From Hemerocallis citrina (taxonomy: Eukaryota > Streptophyta > Magnoliopsida > Asparagales > Asphodelaceae), in contig CM030368.1 in the NCBI GenBank assembly GCA_017893485.1, positions 179,595,654 to 179,659,653 of the forward strand: DNA of 64,000 bases. The letters run 5' to 3'. Below, piece by piece: positions 1-9,108 of the stretch. Numbering within the stretch: position 1 is the first letter of the stretch; each line of letters opens with the position of its first letter. The notes under the pieces are model-generated. The model did no database searches, had not been told where the DNA came from, and saw only the letters and a list, made by a program, of their open reading frames with translations. The position numbers were made by a program, and so were the translations under genes.

Positions 1-392
1 ATGTTGTGAAACTCAGATTTAAGGTAAGTGACTCGAGACCTTGTGTGTGCACCGGCTAGGCTTTGAGCTTCATCCCAAAGTTGTTTTGAGGTTTCACAGT
101 GTAGCAACTGTGTTGCCATTTCAACAGTCATTGAGTTCATCAACCATCCAAGGAGTTGTGAATCATGAGCCTGCCAATCTTCAAAGGCAGGATTTGGCTT
201 CTTGCTTGAATCTGCAGAAGCTATGAATTCTTCAGGACACTCCTTTGTCCCTAGCATATGCCCATCGAGCCTGCAACCTTTGACTATAGAGATCACCGAG
301 GATTTCCATAGTGGGTAGTTGTCTCTGTCCAACTTGACAGACACAGTGGATGGGAGATCATTTTTGGACTTTGAATCTGCAGCGGATGCCAT
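1..392 (-). CDS. Copia retrotransposon gag, N-terminal part (runs off the window)
   Basis: Reading the minus strand from the ATG at 392 gives about 130 uninterrupted residues to the window edge, starting MASAADSKSKNDLPSTVSVK and continuing with LDRDNYPLWKSSVISIVKG. The 'L-x-x-x-N-Y-x-x-W' pattern and the later 'LLGWLMNSM' and 'S-K-Q-L-W-D' stretches are typical of the UBN2/gag-polypeptide family of Ty1/Copia elements, which forms the virus-like particle in the cytoplasm. The start is supported by a primer-binding site 38 bp upstream and an LTR beyond it, the normal Copia order. No stop or frameshift is visible in the part present. The family call is secure; whether the rest of the element is intact cannot be seen. 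Confidence 0.85.
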   Translation of the reverse strand, partial: MASAADSKSKNDLPSTVSVKLDRDNYPLWKSSVISIVKGCRLDGHMLGTKECPEEFIASADSSKKPNPAFEDWQAHDSQLLGWLMNSMTVEMATQLLHCETSKQLWDEAQSLAGAHTRSRVTYLKSEFHN

Positions 393-429
393 GATTTTGT
401 ATTGGATCAAGAGCCTTTAGGGCTTAAGA

Positions 430-441
430 GCTCTGATACCA
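430..441 (-). promoter_or_regulatory. Primer-binding site (initiator Met tRNA type)
   Basis: The minus strand reads TGGTATCAGAGC, the complement of the 3' end of plant initiator methionine tRNA. This is the usual reverse-transcription primer site of Copia elements. It lies between the gag start at 392 and the LTR to its right. Confidence 0.9.
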
Positions 442-796
442 AGATAGAAAATGTGATGAAAGGTGAAGAATGTGATGTACTGATCTGATGATTACAGTAT
501 ACATTTATAGCAAATGCTAGCAATACATGATCCTACAATTAAGGCTAGCATTAAGATACTATAAGCTAATAAGGAAACAAATAATGCATGACAACCATTG
601 ATTGGTGATTACACTAATTTCAATGATTGACATAATCAAGGCAATCATTGGATCCACACATTAAGGGATCACATAATCAAGGCAATCTTTGGATCCACAC
701 ATTAAGGGATCTTGTCTCTAATTTGCATTTACAAACCGTGCAAACTCAGCCCCCTGCCGTTGGATCAAGATCATCTTGATTCAACGGCCATGGTGA
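442..796 (-). mobile_element. LTR of the first Copia element (outer end approximate)
   Basis: The segment directly outside the primer-binding site must be the 5' LTR of the minus-strand Copia element. A TATA-like TATAAATG lies at 509-502 on the minus strand, at a plausible distance upstream of a short R-U5. A 40-bp direct repeat (631-670 and 672-711, one mismatch) lies inside. The outer end is not certain: the short inverted repeat CCGTTGGATCAAGATCATCT...ATTCAACGG near 758-788 is close to it, and the second Copia element inserts at 802, so any remaining LTR would continue at 13671. Confidence 0.55.
631..711. repeat. 40-bp direct repeat, two copies
   Basis: Two near-identical 40-bp units at 631-670 and 672-711 both run from CATAATCAAGGCAATC to CACATTAAGGGATC and differ at one base. 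They lie in the LTR of the first Copia element, upstream of its TATA-like box, so they may be duplicated promoter sequence. Confidence 0.85.
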
Positions 797-917
797 GTCC
801 CTGTTGGAATTGAGTATACATTCAAAACACTTCTTTTGTTGACAACATTGTCTTATGGCCCAACAGTTAAAGTTTTTGAGTTCACATGAGGTTGGGTGTT
901 CAATTCGTCCATTCCAC

Positions 918-918
<1 letters not shown>

Positions 919-990
<72 letters not shown>
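919..990. repeat. (TA)n microsatellite, left part
   Basis: An uninterrupted AT dinucleotide run of about 72 bp lies in the Copia 5' LTR. It abuts the outer end of the 1-kb inverted repeat at 991, and a second (TA)n run follows the element at 6629-6684. The 3' LTR has (TA)n at the same place, so the tract belongs to the LTR and was the insertion target. Confidence 0.95.
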
Positions 991-994
<4 letters not shown>

Positions 995-2019
995 TAAGTC
1001 TATTAAGAGATGGAAAGCTGAATTCCTTATCTGAGCTGGAAGTGATCAGCCGTCTGATCTGGTTTGATTCAGATCGAATGGCTAAGATCTGATCCCGTCT
1101 CGAGCCTCTCTTTGTTGAGGGTAAAATGGTCATTTGGCCCCCTCTCCTTATCTTTGGCATCAAAGCTCCCCAAATCCCGCTCTCTCTATTCGATGAAACC
1201 CTCAACCCTTCTCCTTCTTCGATCAAATCCCGCTCCCTCTATTCGATCCCGCGCTCTTCTCCTTCTTCGATGAAACCCTGATCGTCGGAGACGAAACCCC
1301 CATTCTCCTTCTACGATTTCTACTCTCTTGGATTCTCTCACTCTCTTCGATGAGAAACCCTAGCCCCCAAATCCAACGACTCTCAGTGGTCTCTCTCTCT
1401 CTGAGATCGAAGACCCAAATCCTCTTTTAGGGTTGCGAGGCTCTCTCTCTCTCTTCGACGTCAAACCCATCTTCCGATTAGGGTTTCTTTTCCTCATCGA
1501 TGGTTTCTTATAAACTGTAACCCTCTTCAGCGATGGTAATGTTCCCGTTCTCATATTTTGATTCCATTTCGTATATGGGTTTTCTTTGTTTTGATTAATG
1601 CTTTGATGGGTTTGTTGTTTTGGGGTTGAAACTAGATCTGGGTTCGAAACTAGATCTGGGGTTGAAACTGGATCTGAGAAAAATGAGGGGTTTAGTCAAA
1701 GAGTTGTTGAGGAAGCTCTGCGTTGAATTCGGATGGTCGTATGCTGTTTTTTGGAAGGGGATTCGATGCGGAAATCAGATGTAAGTTTTTGATTATCATG
1801 TAACTAATGAAGTTGGGAGATAACGACTGTGTTTGTATATGAAGTTGTGAATTTTCTGAGTATATCATATTATTGGTTCTGTTAGGCTCTTATCAGTAAA
1901 AAGATAATCAAGGCTAAAATTGGCTGGGATCTTGCTAAGATGACTTTTATTTGGCTCATTTAGAAGGAGAGGAACAATAGAGTATATCTTTGCCAAAAAA
2001 AAAATCGGTGACATTTCTG
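991..2019 (+). repeat. Left 1-kb terminal inverted repeat
   Basis: It matches the reverse complement of 5595-6628 from the outer end to GACATTTCTG. It contains CT-rich stretches, AAACCCTAG at about 1360 and TTAGGGTTT-type boxes at 1430-1490 (telo-box-like motifs common in plant promoters), a possible 5'-UTR donor at 1533 (GATG|GTAATG), and the bHLH exon at 1683-1780. Near 1880-2010 a stretch reads W-L-I-stop-K-E-R-N-N-R-V-Y, faintly like the C-terminal region of plant LINE reverse transcriptases; this last reading is weak. Confidence 0.9.
1683..1780 (+). pseudogene. Captured first exon of a LHW-like bHLH transcription factor
   Basis: The 98-bp exon starts ATGAGGGGTTTAGTCAAAG and ends CAGAT|GTAAGT, a good splice donor. 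It encodes MRGLVKELLRKLCVEFGWSY followed by AVFWKGIRCGNQ. This matches the N-terminus of the LONESOME HIGHWAY (LHW)/EMB1444 group of plant bHLH-related regulators: a leading 'L-x-E-x-L-R-x-x-C', then W-S-Y-A-V-F-W-K, the start of the bHLH-MYC N-terminal domain. In the parent gene this domain supports dimerisation and activation in vascular development. The next exon is absent, so this is a fragment. A second copy lies in the opposite arm at 5835-5932. The family match is from memory of the motif; no alignment was run. Confidence 0.75.
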
Positions 2020-2200
2020 GGATGGGATCCCGTTCTCCATCCTGTTTTGTTGAGGGTGAAATGGTCATTTACCCCCTCTCCTTATCTTTTTGGCATGCTG
2101 GCTCCCAACTCTTATTCCGCTCTCTTACGATCGTAAGAAACCCTAGCCCCCTCTCTTATCTTTCTCCCGCGCTCTTCTAACCCATGGCCGTTTTTGTGTG
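2020..2200 (+). repeat. Internal direct copy of the subterminal part of the inverted repeat
   Basis: GATCCCGTTCTCC, TTGTTGAGGGTGAAATGGTC, the CCCCCTCTCCTTATCTTT stretch, and AAACCCTAGCCCCCTCTC follow in the same order as at 1090-1370, with substitutions and deletions. It directly follows the left inverted repeat and has no counterpart next to the right arm, so the element's interior was rearranged after, or during, capture. Confidence 0.75.
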
Positions 2201-2419
2201 TTAGTCTAGGCAATGATGATATGCACTCCCTAACAAGCTAATAAGTTAGAACTAGTTGGCGCGGCATAATAATGCAACCCTAGACACATTCTTAATGCTT
2301 GATTTACAAAATGAATATAAAGAAGTGTGTTCTGAGCCTGAGACTAATTCAGTTCATGTGTTGAAGACAACTATGATGATGAAAAATTTAGCTCTCCGAA
2401 TAAGCTTGATTTTAATTTA

Positions 2420-3078
2420 GCTCTCCGACTCTGATGAAGACAACCAGTCAGTAGCTGGAAATTTACACTCATTACAGTTAGCAGATAAGGTACTCACCAA
2501 GCTTTTTGTTTGTAAGTATCAATTTGTTATTAATACGTATCTATATTAAATTATTCTATATGATGCTTTTGTTACAATTAGCAGAATGATGCTACTGTGG
2601 AGCTTCAAGACATTCCGCTGCTTCAGTCTATCAATGCTCTAGCTGAACATACACAAGAGGTTAGCTTAACTTAAGATTTGACTTTTGCTGGAAGGAATTG
2701 TAGACATGAATACTATGCTTTTAGCAACATTCATTTTATGTTTTCAACTCTATACAGAATGAATCTGGCAGTACTTCTAATGATAAAGTAGATTTGCATA
2801 TTGCATATTGTTGTTTTCTTTGTGAATTATTGTACTTTATTGTGTGAAGAAATTGATGATGTGTTGATAATAAAGAGTTAATGTAGTGCAATTTCTTTCT
2901 GTAGGTAGATGTGAGTGAACTGAAGTGGGTGTATACATTATCATATTGTTCATATATTGAAAAAAATTCATTATTGTAGAAATGAATGAAATACTTATTG
3001 AGATGTGAGCTCACTTAAATGAATTTTCTTCTTCTTCAGAACAGTGACAACTCGTGGGACATCAGTACCAAGTGTTAG
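2420..3078 (+). other. Chain of four exon-like blocks in the element interior, source gene not recognised
   Basis: Four short blocks have canonical splice edges and stay in one phase: up to 2489 (...LHSLQLADK|GT), 2585-2659 (AG|NDATVELQDIPLLQ...HTQE|GT, 25 codons), 2758-2787 (AG|NESGSTSNDK|GT, 10 codons) and from 3040 (AG|NSDNSWDISTKC then stop at 3076-3078). All junctions are phase 0 and each block starts with Asn. I do not recognise a protein family. They may be captured exons of one host gene. Against this, the blocks are short and the (N)-rich starts follow simply from CAG|AA acceptors. No expression evidence can be judged here. Confidence 0.4.
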
Positions 3079-5594
3079 AAGCTCTACTTTCGGTGCCAAG
3101 CGTCGTTGGGTGATGCTCTCTTTGGGGTTTTGGTTGCTAATTAGAATCAAAGGTTATGCTTATGTATGTTTTGGGAGGCAGAATGATGTATATGAAATCC
3201 GGGAGTTATTGATGGATATGTATAATTATGCGTTATGGATAAGCATCCTTATGTTTTGTTTGATGGATATGTATAACTGTATGAGAATCGGGAAAAATAG
3301 CTGCAGAAATTTAGGTGACCTTGAACATGTTGTTACTTTCTTTGCCCGGAATTGATATCTTGATGGTGTTAAGCACACATCCAAGCAGGATTAGTACTTC
3401 ATATTTGGGTTCGGGGTGTCACAAAATCTCATTCATTTTGTGGACTATGGGAGCATGCAAGGTACTAGCTTAGAGACAGATCATACCGAAAAGTTTATTA
3501 GTTTTATGAATTGTAGTAGAGCAGGTTAGTTACTCATCTTCTGACTGTGGTGTGTACATCTGGAGTTTGGCTAAACGCTACAGTAGAGAGTAAGAACTGT
3601 TGATTTGTAGATTGCAATGTTGTCGATTTGCTACAATTTGTCCAGTTTAGAACCCTACTATGTCTTTGATATTTCATTGCATTTCATGACTGAAACATTG
3701 TAAAAGAACTCTTTACTGTTAAGTTTGCCTCCATTTGGGTTACTTAAAGCTTTTAAAACCAGAAAAATCTGATCTCTTTTTCAGTATGTTGCCTTCATTT
3801 AGTCAGCTGAGATTTCTCTTGCATGTGTTCCTGCTATTTCTCCCACCCCACTTAATTAATTTCAACATTCCTCTTAGGGCACTTCCGCTTTTTTACGTTA
3901 ATACCCCAATTTCCTCAGTATATACTCATTGCAGTAGTACTGTGTCGCACAATGCGTTTTGCCATAGCTAGAAATATGACAGTTATGCTATTTGGCTGTT
4001 AACTTCCTGATATATGAGGAAGCATTATTATATATATACAAAGGTATAAAAAAAGCTATGTTAAATACATACAAGTAGAAATTGCAAGAACCCATACAGG
4101 TGGAAACGAAAATGGCAAGAACAATTGCTGTGGACCACAAATACAATGAAGACCACAAATACAATTTAACCCAGACATATTATTGAACTCCAAAATTGGT
4201 TAAGATGGACATCTATTTCCAGTCATTTCCTTGTACCAATTACACATAATATCTACAAAAGCCTCCTGCAATAATAGAGAAAGCAATTTGTAGCAAATCA
4301 TTACTATGGATCCTATAAAACAATTTAGCTATAAAATACTCCACAAAAAAGAAAAACAATCTACTGCTCTCGAGTCTCGACTATTACACTTACATAAGAA
4401 CTACAAAATTTTCGCAGACATGGCCCTAAAAGACAAACTCTTCCTCTTCAAATATATGCAATATAGATCGGCGAGCTCTTCTTGTGACGACCAAGACAAG
4501 GGCGCTGAAGAAACATCAGTGTCACATGCTAACAAGTCATTAAGTGAAGATACCTGCAGGAAAATCAGAACAGTGAACTGTTGGTTTAGAATCTACCACG
4601 GCATATAAACAATGTTCCAGATTATGATACAATTTAGGAAAATGTTCCAAAGTGTTTATGCAGAGATTTATGTGAAGGATAATAATAAAAGCTATTTTTT
4701 GAGAGGGTCACAGGAAACATTTAACAAATAAGACGTACACCATATATAATGCAAATCTACCAATACAACAACAAAGCCTTTAATAACAAATATTTAGGAG
4801 TCAATAATCTTTTTTCCTTCCTCAGCTCAAGTAAGGTTGGTTTTACATCAAATTAACAACCATTTATTCTTCATATCAAATCCATTTTTGTTCATAACTA
4901 GCCCCTTTGCTCCATTATGTCCACAACTAGGCTCTTTGCTGATTTGATTAGAAAAAGATGTGAAGCTCCAAAACTGCTTCTACATCTTCGAAGCATGAAA
5001 TAACAAAATGAAATACTATCTACTAACCAAATTTTTTGAACTTCATTTGAAACTTTTTTTTCCTTTTCGGGGGACTTAATATCAAAGTCATAAAGACTCC
5101 AGCTTGTTATTTATTAATATAGAAAACATCCATACAATTGTCTGAAACTTAAAACTGATTACAAAGAAACCAAAGTCTCATCTAGGATTGAAAACAAAGA
5201 CAAAATACAGGATCATAACATAAGCTAAAGAAAACTATAGACTATAACATCTTCCGAATACTGAGGCAGCAATAAAATAGCAGCAGAATATCAACCAAGA
5301 CTTCAATTTACCCGAACACTGCAAATCCTGTATGCAGCACCAGAGAATGGGGTGGCAGAATAAGCAGAAAGAAAACTAATCAACACCATAGCATCATAGG
5401 CACATAGACAACATCAGAACTCCATGATAAGGATCAAGCACAATTAACTCTGCGACATCACAAAAACATTAGAAAATAAAATAATCTACTTCTATACCAA
5501 TTATCAATATTAGAAAGATGAAGCTTGCTTCTTTTAACCAAAGGAAGCAATTCAGACAAAAAATGAAAGACCTAAAGAAAACTATCAATGAGAT
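3079..5594. other. Element interior with no recognisable gene
   Basis: AT-rich sequence with open frames of at most about 100 codons and no match to transposase or other known protein. The stretch 3044-3355 stays open on the plus strand but ends in low-complexity hydrophobic sequence. The only other coding-like signal is the minus-strand block at 4401-4553, listed separately. No primer site, LTR or transposase motif is present. Confidence 0.6.
4401..4553 (-). other. Terminal-exon-like block, minus strand, unidentified
   Basis: On the minus strand a good acceptor (TTTTCCTGCAG) is followed by 50 codons in phase 0 beginning VSSLNDLLACDTDVSSAPL, through SQEELADLYCIYLKRK, to a TAG stop. The composition (acidic then basic, helix-compatible) is more protein-like than the surrounding AT-rich DNA. 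It runs opposite to the blocks at 2420-3078, so two captured fragments, or chance, are both possible. I do not recognise the family. Confidence 0.35.
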
Positions 5595-6624
5595 CAGAAA
5601 TGTCACCGATTTTTTTTTTTGGCAAAGATATACTCTATTGTTCCTCTCCTTCTAAATGAGCCAAATAAAAGTCATCTTAGCAAGATCCCAGCCAATTTTA
5701 GCCTTGATTATCTTTTTACTGATAAGAGCCTAACAGAACCAATAATATGATATACTCAGAAAATTCACAACTTCATATACAAACACAGTCGTTATCTCCC
5801 AACTTCATTGGTTACATGATAATCAAAAACTTACATCTGATTTCCGCATCGAATCCCCTTCCAAAAAACAGCATACGACCATCCGAATTCAACGCAGAGC
5901 TTCCTCAACAACTCTTTGACCAAACCCCTCATTTTTCTCAGATCTAGTTTCAACCCCAGATCTAGTTTCGAACCCAGATCTAGTTTCAACCCCAAAACAA
6001 CAAACCCATCAAAGCATTAATCAAAACAAAGAAAACCCATATACAAAATGGAATCAAAATATGAGAACGGGAACATTACCATCGCTGAAGAGGGCTACAG
6101 TTTATAAGAAACCATCGATGAGGAAACGAAACCCTAATCGGAAGATGGGTTTGACGTCGAAGAGAGAGAGAGAGAGCCTCGCAACCCTAAAAGAGGATTT
6201 GGGTCTTCGATCTCAGAGAGAGAGAGAGACCACTGAGAGTCGTTGGATTTGGGGGCTAGGGTTTCTCGTCGAAGAGAGTGAGAGAATCCAAGAGAGTAGA
6301 AATCGTAGAAGGAGAATGGGGGTTTCGTCTCCGACGATCAGGGTTTCATCGAAGAAGGAGAAGAGCGCGGGATCGAATAGAGAGAGCGGGATTTGATCGA
6401 AGAAGGAGAAGGGTTGAGGGTTTCATCGAATAGAGAGAGCGGGATTTGTTGAGCCAGGATGCCAAAGATAAGGAGAGGGAGCCAAATGACCATTTTACCC
6501 TCAACAAAGAGAGGCTCGAGACGGGAGCAGATCTCAGCCATTCGATCTGAATCAAACCAGATCGGACGGCTGATCACTTCCAGCTCAGATAAGGAATTCA
6601 GCTTTCCATCTCTTAATAGACTTA

Positions 6625-6628
<4 letters not shown>
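5595..6628 (-). repeat. Right 1-kb terminal inverted repeat
   Basis: Reverse-complement partner of 991-2019, ending ...CTTACTCT at 6628 directly against (TA)n. Differences from the left arm are few: single-base changes, and small length changes in the A-run and in the GA repeats. This suggests recent insertion or ongoing gene conversion between the arms. Confidence 0.9.
5835..5932 (-). pseudogene. Second copy of the captured LHW-like first exon
   Basis: Mirror copy of 1683-1780 in the right arm: ATG at 5932 (minus strand), the same 98 bp, then a GTAAG donor. It encodes the same residues including the W-S-Y-A-V-F-W-K block. The two exon copies read toward each other, so a transcript crossing the whole element could fold into a long hairpin containing this coding sequence. 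Confidence 0.75.

Positions 6629-6684
<56 letters not shown>
6629..6684. repeat. (TA)n microsatellite, right part
   Basis: About 56 bp of uninterrupted AT repeat follows the right inverted repeat and leads into LTR sequence TTACCGGACC. It is the continuation of the tract at 919-990. Confidence 0.95.
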
Positions 6685-6686
<2 letters not shown>

Positions 6687-6696
6687 CCGGACCTTA

Positions 6697-7581
6697 GAGC
6701 ATCTGTAGTCGTTGAAAGGAAAAATATGCATATATGGATAAATGGAAATGGAATTGAAGTTTTGTTGCAGTCGTTTAAAGCTATTTTTTTAGCAATCTAT
6801 TGTAAAATAATAAGCGACGGCACATGAAGTGTCGTCGGAGAAAAAAAAATATTAAAAATAAAATAAATTTTGTGGAACGGCACTCAAAGCTCCGTCGGAG
6901 CGGAAAAAAAATAATGATAATTGGAACGACGGCACTCGAAGTGCCGTCGGAGGAATAAAAAAAAAAAAAAAAAAATATAGCAGCGGAAAGGAGGGACGGC
7001 CGTCCGACAGAGAATTAGTCCATTCTCAAACAAATTATTCTAAATCTTTTGTCAATGCCTAATTAAACACGTTAAGACTTAATTAAGAGCTCCAACGTCT
7101 AACTATGCTGTATGTACAAGCTAGTATATATAATTAAGAGCTCCAATGACTTAATTTTCATCCACCCAATGTACCCGACCTCACAGCCGTCCAATTTTTT
7201 TATTTTTTTAATACCAAGCGACGGCACATGATGCGCCGACCGAGACAATGGGAAGGTGTGGAACGGCACTTGAAGTGCCGTCCGAGGGATATTTTATTTT
7301 TGGGGTTTTTAAATTCTTTTTGGCGTTTTTTTAATTGAAAAAAAAAAAATTCAAGCGACGGCACATGAAGTGCCGTCCGACAAAAAAAAAAAATTTTTTT
7401 TTTTGTGGGACGGCACTTGAAGTGCCGTCTCTCATATATGAATAAATCTCAAATCGTTTCTCATTTATAGCAATCAACTGTAGCGAAATATGGATAATAT
7501 ACATATTTGGCCAATGACTGCAGCGCCGTTTTGAGCCAAATATGCATATTATGCATATTTAGCAAACGACTACAGATGCTC
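6697..7581. mobile_element. 885-bp Harbinger-type non-autonomous element with TTA target duplication
   Basis: The ends read GAGCATCTGTAGTCGTT and AACGACTACAGATGCTC, a terminal inverted repeat, bracketed by TTA on both sides (6694-6696, 7582-7584). The 3' LTR of the host Copia element shows the empty site: CCC-TTA-GGGCTTT at 13076-13088. A 3-bp TTA duplication and GAGCATC-type ends are characteristic of PIF/Harbinger MITEs. The ATATGCATA-rich stretches inside both ends are also inverted. No transposase is present. Seven short palindromes occupy the interior (separate entry). Confidence 0.85.
6816..7429. repeat. Seven dispersed 20-21-bp palindromes in the MITE
   Basis: Near-perfect palindromes of the form ACGGCACTTGAAGTGCCGT occur at about 6816-6836, 6876-6896, 6928-6948, 7220-7239, 7262-7282, 7357-7377 and 7409-7429. 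Two versions are mixed: AGCGACGGCACATGAAG... and GGAACGGCACTTGAAG.... They are separated by A/T homopolymer runs. Each could form a 9-10-bp hairpin in single-stranded DNA. Similar GGCAC/GTGCC subterminal repeats occur in some plant CACTA elements, where transposase binds subterminal motifs; whether these are binding sites here is inference. Confidence 0.85.
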
Positions 7582-8170
7582 TTAGGGCTTTAAGGGTTTG
7601 GGGTCTCTTGAAACTTTATTTTATTTTTTTTAACGTTTTTCAAACAGATCAAAAACCTTTCGAATTTCAAACAGAACAAAAACATTTTTTTTAATTAATA
7701 ATATAGCTGTTTCAAGCAGTAATAATGTGCTTTATGTTATAGCTGTTTCAAGAATTAAAGGATCTTTATGATGTAGCCATTTTTTGATTAAATGCATACA
7801 GATTTATTTCTCCCCGGTTACAAGTTATAAGAAGGAAACATTTTTTTTGGGAAGAAGAGTACATAAAAACAACTAGTCATTCTCTTCTTCTAATCTATTT
7901 TGAGCAATTTTTGCTGTGAATTGGGTGGTGCAAATTGGTACGTGCTGCTATTGGAGCATTGGCAGCACTGTAGACAGAAGCTCGATGTATCCCGGGAGAA
8001 GTGTTTGGTGATCAACGATTCATCTCCAGAATCGGCCAAATAGCTTCTTAAAGAAAGTGCAACCCACGCTTCAAGCCACTTCTCACTTTCTTCCTGTTGC
8101 AGATTAACTCCAGAGCCATTCTCATAAGGTTCATTTGGTGCACTCAGGTTTAACCCATTTTTCTTAACAA

Positions 8171-8187
8171 TTTTAAGAAGCTATTTT
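8171..8187 (+). promoter_or_regulatory. Leader directly after the Copia 5' LTR: non-tRNA primer region, complementary to its own LTR
   Basis: The bases after the LTR end (8169) read TTTTAAGAAGCTATTTT. No TGG-starting primer site for a tRNA 3' end is present within the next 20 bases. The 15-mer TTTAAGAAGCTATTT here is the exact reverse complement of AAATAGCTTCTTAAA inside the LTR (about 8038-8052; repeated in the 3' LTR near 13533-13548), with CGG matching a little further out. The leader RNA could therefore pair with an LTR segment of the same transcript. The role as a primer site is inference. Confidence 0.6.
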
Positions 8188-8199
8188 CCGTAATTTGTA

Positions 8200-9108
8200 A
8201 TGGCTCTTGTTTCTGACCGCAAGTATGAAACCAACAAATTAGAAAAATTTGCTGGCCTGAACTTCAAGCGATGGAAGAACAAGTTGTTTTTCTATCTGTC
8301 GCTGAAGGAAGTTGCCTATGTTCTTACTACCGACTGCCCTGTAATGCCTAACCCAGAACCTGTTGATGTCCATGAAAATGAACAAATCTTAGATGACATA
8401 GCAGAATGGAAGGATGCCGTTTTTAAATGTAGAAACTTTATTTTGAATGGGTTATCCGACGAACTGTATGACTATTACTTACAATTCGATACAGCTAGAT
8501 TTGTTTGGGAAGCCGTGCGAAAGAAATATAACACCGAAGAGACCGGCTCGAAGAAATTCGCAGTCATTCGTTATCTCAAATACACCATGGTCGACGACAA
8601 GCTGCTAACTATTCAATCACACGAGTTACAATACATTGCTCATGAGATCATTTCAGAGGGTATACCCCTCGATGAGAAATTTCAGGTAGCCGTGATGATT
8701 GACAAGTTACCACCTGGTTGGAAAGACTACAAGAATATCTTGCGACACAAACCAAAGGAACTAACCATGGAGAAATTGATAACTAGGCTAAGAGTTGAGG
8801 AGGAATCCAGAATACAAGACCAGAAAAAAGAAGTCTTGATTGTTCAACAGAACAAAGCGAAGGTCCATTTGAAACCAAAGAATAAGCTGTTCAAGAAGAA
8901 TGCTAGTCGGAAGTTCAATTCAAACTTCCGTCAGAATGGTCAGAATGGATGTCAGAATCCGAATAAGAAAAATAACCAGTAAGCCCAAACCAACAACAAT
9001 GGAACAGATCCTATCGAGTGTTGGAAGTGTCATTGCTTCAGACATATCACTAGGAACTGTCGATCGCGTACGCCTGCACCAAAGACAAATGCTATCGAAG
9101 GGCTCTTA
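8200..9108 (+). pseudogene. Copia gag with zinc knuckle, one in-frame stop
   Basis: From ATG at 8200, 260 codons are open (MALVSDRKYETNKLEKFAGL...), with the Copia gag pattern 'KFxGxNFxxWK', 'FVWEAVRKKYN' at about residues 108-118 and 'LPPGWKDYKNIL'. A TAA at 8980-8982 interrupts it; the same frame then continues and encodes a CCHC zinc knuckle C-W-K-C-H-C-F-R-H-I-T-R-N-C (C-X2-C-X4-H-X4-C) at about 9019-9060, as expected for nucleocapsid RNA binding. The stop is probably a CAA-to-TAA change. The reading frame then runs straight into protease at 9109, so gag-pol was one polyprotein. Start chosen as the first ATG after the LTR leader, 30 bp past the LTR end. Confidence 0.9.

Larger units (their letters stand above)
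991..6628. mobile_element. Pack-MULE-like DNA element with about 1.03-kb terminal inverted repeats
   Basis: 991-2019 and 5595-6628 are inverted copies of each other, nearly identical along their whole length, beginning AGAGTAAGTCTATTAAGAG at each outer end. The 3.6 kb between them has no transposase. Both arms hold the first coding exon of a LHW-like bHLH gene and promoter/5'-UTR-like pyrimidine-rich sequence with AAACCCTA boxes. Long inverted repeats with captured gene exons and no transposase fit a Pack-MULE. The element sits inside a (TA)n tract, so a 9-bp target duplication cannot be tested and the Mutator assignment is an inference. Another long-TIR or fold-back superfamily remains possible. 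Confidence 0.75.
802..8169 (+). repeat. 5' LTR of the Copia element, interrupted by two nested elements
   Basis: LTR sequence is present at 802-918, then a (TA)n tract, then a 5.6-kb inverted-repeat element (991-6628), more (TA)n, a few LTR bases (6685-6696), an 885-bp MITE (6697-7581), and LTR again from about 7582 to 8169. The pieces align in order with the 3' LTR at 12669-13665, with scattered base changes. The A-rich TACATAAAAAC near 7860 is a possible weak TATA region; the 3' LTR differs there. Confidence 0.9.

Noticed and set aside
900..1226. 108-codon minus-strand open frame ending in a long Tyr-Ile run
   Set aside because: It is the translation of (TA)n plus the inverted repeat; dinucleotide repeats give Y-I runs in any frame. 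The same holds for 6459-6827, 12882-13175, 32368-32740 and 59522-59773.
1880..2010. LINE reverse transcriptase fragment in the inverted repeat
   Set aside because: Only a dozen residues resemble the LINE C-terminal pattern, with an internal stop. Too weak to annotate as an element.
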